This document shows, in pieces, positions 47,998 to 57,484 of a stretch of 64,000 nucleotides of DNA (its first letter is position 1; each line of letters begins with the position of its first letter). The stretch lies in the NCBI GenBank assembly GCA_024409235.1, contig JAKSUA010000001.1, positions 62,001-126,000 on the forward strand, read 5' to 3'. The stretch is from Bacteroidales bacterium (GTDB lineage Bacteria > Bacteroidota > Bacteroidia > Bacteroidales > UBA1715). The position numbers and the translations under genes are program-made. The notes below the pieces were generated by a model. It saw nothing but the letters and a program-made list of their open reading frames with translations. It was not told where the DNA came from and did no database searches.

Positions 47998-50900
47998 TTA
48001 CTTCACAACCTCGATTGTTTTGGAAACTCCATCAACCGAAATTCGAACATTATAGACACCCTGGCCAAAAGAACTTGCAGGTATCTGCAACAACGTTTTT
48101 GTAATCATTCCAGTTTGACTCTGCGAAACTATCTGACCTTTAGAATTTAGTACGTCAACTTTAAAATCTGCAAATTCATTTGAAGCAATAACAACATTAA
48201 TTACATCTTTCACAATTGTTGGATATACAGTAACATCTGCAGGGAATAAATCACGAATTGCATCGTCATTTTCCACTTCTGCAATATTACTAATTGCAAT
48301 TGCAAAAGGTCCAGATTCCGATTTTAAAGTGTGTTCCAAAACATTGCCGTCTTTATCCTTTAACGCGTCTTCATATATCATTTCATCAAGCAAGAAAGCA
48401 ACACGAAGCACATCTCCTGCCACAAAGTTATTATCCACATCTGTCCATCCGATATAGTCATCCTCCGATGGGAACTGTTCAACAACAGAATATCCAGGAA
48501 TTAGGTCATCAGCACGTAACTCACCTTGTTTGTTCTGTGAAATTAAATAGCTACCAACAACATTTCCTTCGCGAGGAGAGCGATATGTCCACCAACTTAA
48601 TGCAAGCTTACCTTCATTTGTTTTTGTTTGTTGCAAATATGAAGAACGATATTTTCCGCTGTACGCTTTATTGCCACAGCCATCTGTTGTTTCCAAGCGG
48701 TAGTTATAAGCATTCTTTTCATAATTTGAAGCTTCGTCAACAACAATTCCAAATTCATTGAAATCAACTGGTTCTCCAACGTTTTTCCAAACATCATTAT
48801 TTAATTGACATTGGACTTGGTAACTACTTGTATTTACATCAACAGTACGCTCCCATGCAACAATAATATTTTTACTTGATTCACTAAATGTTACAACTCC
48901 GATTTCTTCTGGATACGGATAAGTGAATGTAACATTGATTGTATCAAAGCTTTCGCATCTATTGTCATCAGTTATTTTCACAGTAACATAAGCAGAAGAA
49001 TCTAAAACAATTACTTGTTCAGAAGATTCAAGTTGTTGGTCATTCTTAATGAAATTCCAAGCATATTCGTAACCAGTTCCTGCATCTAACTTCAACACTT
49101 GCTTATCACACACAGCTGTGTCATTACCTAAATTCAATGGAGGAAGAGCATTTATTGCAGTAACTTTAAACGAAGCACTGTCATTGCAGACTAACTGTTC
49201 ACTCATGGCAATAGAAGTTTTCACCATATATTCTTTTTTCACAGATGGAATCACAATAGATGGAGTTGTTTCTCCCGTACTCCACTCATAAGAATCATAT
49301 AATTCTTCACCTGTTGCAATTAATTCAAATGTTGTTCCTTCACACATTACAGAATCTTTTGGCAACTGAACTGGAACAGAAACACGTAACGAAACAGTAT
49401 CCGTCATTGTCACTAAACCTTTCTTCATCGTCAAGTAATAATCTGTTGTAACTAACGGATTAACAGTGATAAATGCAGTGGTTTCACCAGTACTCCATTC
49501 ATAAGAATCAACACCTTCGGTAGCAACCAGAAGTTTTTCCATTCCATAGCAAATTACCGGAGTTCTTTCTTTCACACCATACACATTCAAGTTTTCTGTT
49601 TTATCAGTGATTTTTTGTTCCTCACCATATTGTACAATAAACTTAGCATTGAAAGAACCTGTTGAATCAAAAGCAATGTTTTGAATCAAATCGTTTGGAT
49701 TATCCATTTCAACACCTTCTATTTCCCATATTCCAGAACAATTAGTTCCATAGAATGTTCCAATCACCGTAAATGTTTCTCCCGGAGTTCCTTGATAACG
49801 GGAAGTTATAATACTTACCGTAGGTTTTCCATACCAGCCGAAATCATTTTCTTCCTCTGTTGTTGTTGTTTCACGGTAGAATGTCACATCAATAGATGAA
49901 GTCAAACCACCTTGGTCCATAGCAGTGAAAGTTATTACTTCCGCACCACGCCAGTACTCGTTCAAATCAGCAATTTCCGCATACGAGCCTTTTATCTTCA
50001 CACTAACATTTTCCGATGTTGATGCTGTCCACACAATAGAAGATGGCGAAGTGTAATCATCAGTAACATACTGCGACAACTCTATATTTGGGAATTTCAC
50101 CGTATCATTTTCACACAACAATGGGAATGGCAATATTACAGGCGCCTGATTTTCCGATGCAGAAAGAACATGAACCGTCAAATATCTTACAGATTCCAAT
50201 CCGTCTCCATCAGTTATAGAAACTTGAATTGAATCAGTTCCTGACCATTCATCCTCCAATGCATACACTCTTAAAGATGTTTTTCTATAAATCTTATACA
50301 CAAGATTATCTCCACCATCGAATTTAAATGTCAGATTAGAAGCTGCTGTATAATCATCAGCAGCCAAATCTGTCAACATTATCTGAGTATATTTCTGATA
50401 AGGAACTGTTATTGAGTTTGTCAACAAATATGGAGCGTCATTAGGTTTTTCATCAACCTGAACATCAACAACACGTTTTGTTACCAAGAACACCGTATCG
50501 GCACCACAGAATGCAGTATCTGCTGCAGAAATAGTTATCTGTGTTCTTCCTACATAATCCGGATTTTTCAAAGAGAATGTTGCCACCATACCAGAGAATG
50601 ACACTTCAACATTTTCATCGACAGAAGCTGCCACAGCAATATCTGATTTATTTACCAAAGTGGTGTCGCATGAAATATATTGTTCCAAATCAACTACAAC
50701 TGGTTCTCCTTGCTGCTGCATCATTACATCTGGAATACGCGAAATTGTTGGAGCAACAGATTTTGTTACGTACACAACTACGTATCCCCATTTAGTTCCA
50801 TAAGTTACTGTAAGAATAGTTCCACCGATTTCTTTACCTGTTAAAATACCACTTGTTGTAACCGAAGCTATTGATTCATCGGCAACTCTCCAAGTCATAT

Positions 50901-53900
50901 CGTTTGACTTGATTGTTGTTGGAGAAACTTTACAAGGAATTGTTAGGACTTCACCCAACTTAACATATACAGTATCAGGAACTTGAATCTTAACAATTTC
51001 TTCCTCGCTAGCTGTAACATACACCAAAGTTTGAGCTTGTACACCTTCGCGGGTTGATGCTGTTACAATCGATGTTCCAACAGACTTACCTGTTACGGTT
51101 CCATCAGTAGAAACAGCAATCACATCGTCATTTTTCTCTAAGAAAAATACATCCTTATAACTTGCATTGAATGGAATTACTGTTGCACTCAACGTTGTGT
51201 CACGTCCAACTTTTATAGCTATCTGTTTTGGCATTGACAATTCTTTTGCAGGAATAAATTCCTTTATAAGAACAGTCATTGTATCAGATATTGTTGATTT
51301 TTCATCAGAAATCGCATACACTTTTAATTCACCAGGAGCAACTGCAGTAATCATCTTATCAACCACATCAGCCAACAATGTATCTGAAATTTCCAAATGG
51401 TATGACAAAGAATTCAATGAATGAACTTCAGCATCCACAATCATATACTCGCCCACAAACATTTCATAATATGGAGTTTTGCAGATAATTTCCGCAACAT
51501 CTTCACGAACTTCTATATTACAAACAGCAGAATATGTTTTCTCTACATTTGTTTCACTATCTTTATATAACACCGAACATGTCACTGTTGTTTTACCAGC
51601 TTTCAAACCGGAGACAACTCCATTTTCAACAGAAACTATCTGCGAATCACGTACTGTCCATGAGATATTTCCTATTGACGCAAAATTGCTGAACTGAGGT
51701 TCAAGAGTTACATTATCAGCTTCATATATAACAACCGAACTCTTAGCAAAAGAAACTGCAGGAATATTTTTCACCGTAAAATCAACTGATTTTGATTCCG
51801 ATGTACAGCCATTTGAATCTGTTTCGACAACAGAAACAGCATAAGTACCAACAGCATTAAATGTTTTTGAAGCAGAACTTTCAGTAGAAATCTCTGTATC
51901 ACCAACTTTCCACAAATATGTAGAACCTTGATTAACAGAACTTACAGAAAGAGATACTGAAACGCCTTTGTAAACGACAGTATTTTCCGGTTCAAAACTA
52001 ACAACTGGAAGCTCGTTTACTGTTACAGTTACAGCAATTTTCTTACTTTCAATATTATCTACAATTTGAGACACATAATATTTTTGAATTCCAGCTACTT
52101 CCGTTGAAGGAACTGGTGCTGATTCTAAAGCAGTTCCATTGATATCATACCACACAATTTTTGCTCCATTAACAGTTGTCTTAGCACTCAAACTCTTTGC
52201 ATTATCACCCTTACAATAATTAACTTCTGTTTTACTAACAGTAGGTGATTCTACCGTTGGAACAGGAGCAACCGTTAACGAACACATCGCAGAATACAAA
52301 GCTTCTACTTGTGTTTCTTCATCATAATAAAGTACAGAAGCTGTTACTGTTGCTGTTCCTTCTTTCAAACCTGTCACTGCACCATCTTCAACAGAAGCGA
52401 CAGTTTGGTCATCAATAGACCAAACAACATCGTTTGTCACTGTGAAATTTGCAGTAATCGAAAGTGTCGATTTATCATCAACATAAACTGTCAAAGCTTT
52501 TTCTACAATGCTTATAGCAGGAGTTTCTTTTACAGAAATAGAAGCAGACACTTCATCAGAGACACAGCCATCAGAATCTTTTTCTGAAACAGAAACTATA
52601 TATGATCCAACTGCGTCAAAAGAAATTTTATTTGCAGCTTCTTTACCATCAATTTTCCACAAATATGAAGAAGTTTCGTTTACAGATTCAACTGCAAATG
52701 TTGTTAATGAATCCTTATAAACTGTTGTTACAGCAGGAGCAAACTGAACAGAAGGATTTTCTTTAACATTTACATTTACCGCAACTTTATCACTTTCTTC
52801 ACCATCAACTATTTGAGACACATAATATGTTTGTAATCCTGTAACATTTGTTGATGGAATTGGAGCTGCGTCCAAACCATTTTCATTTGCATCATACCAC
52901 TTCAATTCAGAGGCTTCTTCCGTTAAAGAAGCAGAAAGTTGTTTTGATACAGCACCTTTACAATACAAAATATTTTCTGATTCAACAGAAGGCAAAGCAA
53001 TTCTTGGTTTTGGAGTTACTACTATTGAGCATGATCCATAGTATGTTTCTCCTATTTCAGTTTCATCGTCGCGATAGTAAGTTGAAGCTGTTATCGTTGC
53101 TGTACCTTCTTTCAAAGCTGTCACAACACCATTATCTACAGAGACAATTTCCTCACCACCTTCTTCAACCGACCATCCTATATTATTTTGAAGTGTAAAA
53201 TTAGTTGCAGGTTCAAGAGTGATTGTTTTTCCTTCCATCACCGTATAAGATTCCTTTTCAAAAGAAACAGTTGGAAGTTCTTTAACCTTTATTTCAGCTT
53301 CTTTATTATCAGAGCAGAAACCTGTAGTTGTTGATACAGCAACTTTCTCTGTACCTATACTACGGAACGTAGTTGTTGCAGTGCTTGAATAAGACATTTC
53401 ACTTGGAAAATCTGTTGCAACACTCCATATAAACATAGCAGGAGCAGCTGAATTTGCAGTCAACGACACTTCTGTATCTTGATAAACAACAGTAGGGAAA
53501 TACAATGAAAGTGCTGGATTCGCATAAATTGTCACCTGAATTGTTACAGGTTTACCTTCAATTCCATCTAACACCTGAGAAACCATGTATGTTTCAGTAT
53601 GATCATAATCAGTTGATGGTGTTGGAGCTGCACTAAGTAGCTGTCCATATTGGTCAACCCACTTTATTGTTGCACCATCTTTACTTGGAGTTGCTTCAAT
53701 CTGCTCAGCTACATCACCAACACAATATTTAAGCGATGTTTTGGCAATAACAGGTTTTCCAATCTTAGAAGCTTCAGACTCTACTACAGAAATCGAAAGT
53801 GTTTTTTCACAAGTTTCTTCGCCAACTGTAATTTTTGCAGTTAAAGTTGTTGAGCCCTGTTTCAAGCCATTTATAGGATAGGTTCCATTTTGCCCCATAC

Positions 53901-56900
53901 CTACTGTAGCAATTTCTTCGTCTTTCGAAGTCCATTCTATTGTAAATAAATGTGAAGGAATAGAAGATCGTACGGTAAGATTTGTCGTACCATCCTCTTC
54001 AACCAACAATTCGTCTGTTCCAAATGAAAATGCTTTTGCAGAAAGCTTTACATTGATATGGCAGGTTTCAACCATTGAGACCGTATTTCCAGTTTCTTCA
54101 TCATAATAACCAAAGTCCAAAGCCAAATAACTTGTATTTCCAGGAATTAAACCAATTACAGTACAAGTACCGTCTTCTTCGTTCAAAATAAGTTTTGCAA
54201 ATCCCTCGCCATTTTCCTGTAACGAAACTCTCAAATTTTCTACAGTTGAAATACTTGTAAAAATCGGTTTAATCAACACTGTATCACCTACATAAATATC
54301 ATAGGAATCCTGAGGGAATTTTACCGAAGGAGAACTTTTTACCGTTACCGATACTGATGTATTTGAAACACATCCATTTGCATCCGATGTAGAAACAGAA
54401 AATACATACTCACCTCCAGTGGTCAACAACTTAGTTAAAGAGCTTGTATTTTCCAACTCATCTACAATTTCTGTTTTCTCTTCTTTTCCATTCAACGACC
54501 ATACAAAAGTACCTCCGTTTTCGTTCGAAATTGCAGTTACAGAAACTTCGGTATTTTCATAAACAGCATATTTTGAAGGAGTCAAAGAAACCGATGGACC
54601 AGCATTGATGTACACTAACACCTGAGCCTTCTCACTTTCCTCATATCCCTCGGTTGTTTGCGATACATAATAATACATAACGCCAGAAACTTCTGTGTTT
54701 GGAATCGGAGCTGATTCCAAAGAATTGCCATCCGCATCATACCATTGTAAAGTACTTTTTTCCGATGCTGTTGCAGACAATACTGTAGCCGTCGAGTTCT
54801 GACAGAACAGATACGATTTTTCTTCATCCTTCAACGGTGGCACAATCGACTGATTAGAATTATCTACAACAACATTTTTGCTTGCTATTGCAGAGCAACC
54901 ATTTTCATCGGTAACTTCAACCATAATAGTATTTCCGCCACTTGTTGAAGCAAACGATGCTTCCAGTGTATTAGATGTTTCGGAACTTTCTACTCCAGCA
55001 ACCGTCCATTTGTACGAACTGATTACTGAATTTTCCGAAGTCGCATTAGCTATGAAAGAACCTGTTTCCTTAATTTTCAAAGCATCGCTTCCCGAAATTG
55101 TAACCGAAGGAACTTTTGTCAAATTTAATGTTATTGCAGTCGATTCACCAACACAACCAGCTTCGCTTGTTGCATAAACAGAGAATGTACGTACACCAGG
55201 ATTCATCTCAGTTTGGCTTAAAGTTTTGTCAGTTGTAACTACTCTGTCCTCAGAATTCAACCATGTAAGTTTTCCATCACTCTCTGCAACAAATGTTGTT
55301 GGCGTTCCTGCACAAATTGTTCTTTCTGAATTTTCAACAGAAGGAGCTGCAGGCTTAGCGTTTACAACAATTGTAATCTTTAATTTTTCACTTTCTAAAT
55401 CATCTACTGTTTGAGAAACATAATACACAAACTCACCTGCATTTTCAGTATTTGCTACTGGAGCAGATGCCATTAGTTTTTCTTCTGAATCATACCAGTT
55501 TATCTCACCATTCTCCACCGTTTTTACGGCTTCCAACACTGCTGAAGCATCACCTTCACAATATGAAAATTCATTTTGTGCGATGTATGGTATAGGAGCC
55601 TCACCCTCTTTTTGTACAGAAATCTCTATTGATGCCGTATATGACACTTTTGGAGCAACAAATTCCGTGTATGTTACAGTAACGGTTCCAACCGCAATAC
55701 CTTTAACTATTGCGCTACCATCCTGTTCAACAATTGCGACATTCTCGTATGAAGAAGCCCACGTACCCTTTCCAGTAAGATTATTCAGAATCAAAGTCAA
55801 CACCTTTGATTCTCCAACTTCCATAGATATTGCAGGAGCATCTACAAATTCTACAGAGTAATCAGTTGCAGGAATATAGCCAACTTCAAATTCATCTAAC
55901 CAAAAGTACATATATGTATCTGTACCTAAACTACTTCCGGCAGTAGGATAACATCCAATTATTAAATCAGGACTTGTAAGAGCAACGTCAGAGCCCTCTT
56001 TCACCAAACTAGTGATAGGCAATTGTAAGGTACATTCAAATTCTTCCCCTTCCACAACTTTTGTTGCTTCCACAAAATCAGCCATGATAGCCCAATAATC
56101 AACAGCTGGACGTTCATCAGCAAGACCAAATTCTATATATCCAGTAAAACTTGCAGTACCTTTCATATGAACAGTGAAAACATCACCATATACCGGAGAC
56201 CACGTATTAGACAAACCTGGCTGATACGCATCAATAGCATCTTCCAATTTATCTGACACCTTGTCCTGCCAGTTATCACTTTTCCCTTCTATACCTATCC
56301 CTTCGAAATCAGTTCCGTATTGATTCCACGGAATCGTCAAATCAGGAGCATCGGTAACAGTCACTTCATGTTCTAATTTAAAATTAAATGCAGTTCCTAC
56401 AGGACGAATCAAAGTATCGTATGTTTTCGTTTCCTCATTATATTGAACCTTTGAAACTGATGTTGTTGATTCAAAAGCTCGATAAGTTGTTATCTTCGCA
56501 CTACCACGACCAACACCTGTTACCACACCATTTTGAGACACCTTAGCTACAGATTCATCACTTGAAAACCAATATGGACTATATACTTTTTGTCCTGTTT
56601 CCTCATCTGTACCAATCACATATTTTGATTCATTATCCTTCGTTAAATAATGCAATTGAATCATTTGTTCCAAGTCAGTAGTTTCTCCAACATTTATCGA
56701 ATATGCTGATGCTGGTTGTTCTTCAAAAAAAGCTCTCATTCGAGAATCACGGGCAAAACTCGCTTCATTAAATGTCAACATAATTGTATCGACACCTGCT
56801 ACAATGTCCTTTGCACGGAACACCATTCTATAATCACCCAAACGAGAATATATACTTCCCGTATTTTTCGCAATAGTAAAGTTTGCAGCCAAGTTTGCTG

Positions 56901-57246
56901 GATCATCTGAAGAATACATTTTTTGGTCAAGAATTCTATAGTTTGTACACAATTCCAACCAACCAGATGCCCACGAAGAGACATCAACCAAATTTACCGT
57001 CAATTCACCAATATAACTACTGGTTTTTACACCTGTCAATGACAATTCATAATATTGTCCGACATTCGGAACAAATCCCGATAATGATGCATTTTCTAAA
57101 GAAGTAACTGTACCTGAAATCGTCAATATCCCCTGATAAAATGTTTCCTTACCAGATGTTGTTTTCCCCAATTTTACTGTGTACGATTGAGCAAAAGAAT
57201 TCAAGACCAATAGAATTGCTGTCGCAAACAAATAAATTTTTCTCAT
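47998..57246 (-). CDS. Giant secreted Ig/PKD/Big_2 repeat protein, T9SS type A
   Basis: A 3082 aa surface protein. Signal peptide 1-19 (ends NSFA). Residues 20-450 hold unassigned beta-rich domains with a Big_2-like segment (SSDESVAKVSQNGVVTGVG). A four-fold long repeat at about 794-1915 joins three modules each time: a CHU-type Ig (YYVSQIVDG), a PKD-like module and a Big_2-like module ending in a Cys strand. From about 1915 to the end it is colinear with the 38201 protein: Big_2 modules, cadherin-like repeats (APYLLTNSITVPY), PKD-like, FN3-like, an ESGPFAIAISNIAEVEN stretch and a type A T9SS domain. The two genes look like tandem duplicates with different N-terminal halves. Ligand unknown. 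Confidence 0.92.
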   Translation of the reverse strand: MRKIYLFATAILLVLNSFAQSYTVKLGKTTSGKETFYQGILTISGTVTSLENASLSGFVPNVGQYYELSLTGVKTSSYIGELTVNLVDVSSWASGWLELCTNYRILDQKMYSSDDPANLAANFTIAKNTGSIYSRLGDYRMVFRAKDIVAGVDTIMLTFNEASFARDSRMRAFFEEQPASAYSINVGETTDLEQMIQLHYLTKDNESKYVIGTDEETGQKVYSPYWFSSDESVAKVSQNGVVTGVGRGSAKITTYRAFESTTSVSKVQYNEETKTYDTLIRPVGTAFNFKLEHEVTVTDAPDLTIPWNQYGTDFEGIGIEGKSDNWQDKVSDKLEDAIDAYQPGLSNTWSPVYGDVFTVHMKGTASFTGYIEFGLADERPAVDYWAIMADFVEATKVVEGEEFECTLQLPITSLVKEGSDVALTSPDLIIGCYPTAGSSLGTDTYMYFWLDEFEVGYIPATDYSVEFVDAPAISMEVGESKVLTLILNNLTGKGTWASSYENVAIVEQDGSAIVKGIAVGTVTVTYTEFVAPKVSYTASIEISVQKEGEAPIPYIAQNEFSYCEGDASAVLEAVKTVENGEINWYDSEEKLMASAPVANTENAGEFVYYVSQTVDDLESEKLKITIVVNAKPAAPSVENSERTICAGTPTTFVAESDGKLTWLNSEDRVVTTDKTLSQTEMNPGVRTFSVYATSEAGCVGESTAITLNLTKVPSVTISGSDALKIKETGSFIANATSENSVISSYKWTVAGVESSETSNTLEASFASTSGGNTIMVEVTDENGCSAIASKNVVVDNSNQSIVPPLKDEEKSYLFCQNSTATVLSATASEKSTLQWYDADGNSLESAPIPNTEVSGVMYYYVSQTTEGYEESEKAQVLVYINAGPSVSLTPSKYAVYENTEVSVTAISNENGGTFVWSLNGKEEKTEIVDELENTSSLTKLLTTGGEYVFSVSTSDANGCVSNTSVSVTVKSSPSVKFPQDSYDIYVGDTVLIKPIFTSISTVENLRVSLQENGEGFAKLILNEEDGTCTVIGLIPGNTSYLALDFGYYDEETGNTVSMVETCHINVKLSAKAFSFGTDELLVEEDGTTNLTVRSSIPSHLFTIEWTSKDEEIATVGMGQNGTYPINGLKQGSTTLTAKITVGEETCEKTLSISVVESEASKIGKPVIAKTSLKYCVGDVAEQIEATPSKDGATIKWVDQYGQLLSAAPTPSTDYDHTETYMVSQVLDGIEGKPVTIQVTIYANPALSLYFPTVVYQDTEVSLTANSAAPAMFIWSVATDFPSEMSYSSTATTTFRSIGTEKVAVSTTTGFCSDNKEAEIKVKELPTVSFEKESYTVMEGKTITLEPATNFTLQNNIGWSVEEGGEEIVSVDNGVVTALKEGTATITASTYYRDDETEIGETYYGSCSIVVTPKPRIALPSVESENILYCKGAVSKQLSASLTEEASELKWYDANENGLDAAPIPSTNVTGLQTYYVSQIVDGEESDKVAVNVNVKENPSVQFAPAVTTVYKDSLTTFAVESVNETSSYLWKIDGKEAANKISFDAVGSYIVSVSEKDSDGCVSDEVSASISVKETPAISIVEKALTVYVDDKSTLSITANFTVTNDVVWSIDDQTVASVEDGAVTGLKEGTATVTASVLYYDEETQVEALYSAMCSLTVAPVPTVESPTVSKTEVNYCKGDNAKSLSAKTTVNGAKIVWYDINGTALESAPVPSTEVAGIQKYYVSQIVDNIESKKIAVTVTVNELPVVSFEPENTVVYKGVSVSLSVSSVNQGSTYLWKVGDTEISTESSASKTFNAVGTYAVSVVETDSNGCTSESKSVDFTVKNIPAVSFAKSSVVIYEADNVTLEPQFSNFASIGNISWTVRDSQIVSVENGVVSGLKAGKTTVTCSVLYKDSETNVEKTYSAVCNIEVREDVAEIICKTPYYEMFVGEYMIVDAEVHSLNSLSYHLEISDTLLADVVDKMITAVAPGELKVYAISDEKSTISDTMTVLIKEFIPAKELSMPKQIAIKVGRDTTLSATVIPFNASYKDVFFLEKNDDVIAVSTDGTVTGKSVGTSIVTASTREGVQAQTLVYVTASEEEIVKIQVPDTVYVKLGEVLTIPCKVSPTTIKSNDMTWRVADESIASVTTSGILTGKEIGGTILTVTYGTKWGYVVVYVTKSVAPTISRIPDVMMQQQGEPVVVDLEQYISCDTTLVNKSDIAVAASVDENVEVSFSGMVATFSLKNPDYVGRTQITISAADTAFCGADTVFLVTKRVVDVQVDEKPNDAPYLLTNSITVPYQKYTQIMLTDLAADDYTAASNLTFKFDGGDNLVYKIYRKTSLRVYALEDEWSGTDSIQVSITDGDGLESVRYLTVHVLSASENQAPVILPFPLLCENDTVKFPNIELSQYVTDDYTSPSSIVWTASTSENVSVKIKGSYAEIADLNEYWRGAEVITFTAMDQGGLTSSIDVTFYRETTTTEEENDFGWYGKPTVSIITSRYQGTPGETFTVIGTFYGTNCSGIWEIEGVEMDNPNDLIQNIAFDSTGSFNAKFIVQYGEEQKITDKTENLNVYGVKERTPVICYGMEKLLVATEGVDSYEWSTGETTAFITVNPLVTTDYYLTMKKGLVTMTDTVSLRVSVPVQLPKDSVMCEGTTFELIATGEELYDSYEWSTGETTPSIVIPSVKKEYMVKTSIAMSEQLVCNDSASFKVTAINALPPLNLGNDTAVCDKQVLKLDAGTGYEYAWNFIKNDQQLESSEQVIVLDSSAYVTVKITDDNRCESFDTINVTFTYPYPEEIGVVTFSESSKNIIVAWERTVDVNTSSYQVQCQLNNDVWKNVGEPVDFNEFGIVVDEASNYEKNAYNYRLETTDGCGNKAYSGKYRSSYLQQTKTNEGKLALSWWTYRSPREGNVVGSYLISQNKQGELRADDLIPGYSVVEQFPSEDDYIGWTDVDNNFVAGDVLRVAFLLDEMIYEDALKDKDGNVLEHTLKSESGPFAIAISNIAEVENDDAIRDLFPADVTVYPTIVKDVINVVIASNEFADFKVDVLNSKGQIVSQSQTGMITKTLLQIPASSFGQGVYNVRISVDGVSKTIEVVK
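51500..54865. repeat. Four-fold long-period repeat in coding sequence
   Basis: Four units of about 250-300 codons, each a CHU-Ig, PKD-like and Big_2-like triplet. Marker motifs recur in order: LxYCxG(D/A), then (D/E)SDGCVS-like, then a (Y/D)xETxxE loop before a closing xxCxIxV strand. Confidence 0.75.
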
Positions 57247-57424
57247 ATCTTTTTTAAAAAATAATGTTCAACACACGTATTTTTAAGGACACAGAACACT
57301 GCACCTTAATGGGGTAAAAATAGAATTTTTCCATAAAAAAAATCAAAAAAAACGTCTTGTCGCCCAAAAAGTTATGAACAGCCAGGTGTAATCTATACAA
57401 GAAGGTTGTTAAACCAAACGGAAC

Positions 57425-57467
57425 AAAAAAAGGGAAACACTTTTGCTAAAGTAATTTCCCCTTTTTA
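57425..57467 (-). terminator. Terminator of the Flg_new giant gene
   Basis: On the minus strand AAAAAGGGGAAA pairs with TTTCCCTTTTTTT (one bulge), about 20 nt after the stop codon at 57485. The 238 bp spacer 57247-57484 otherwise holds no gene and no exact -7 box for the gene at 57246. Confidence 0.75.
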
Positions 57468-57484
57468 AAATTATTTATCTTGTG

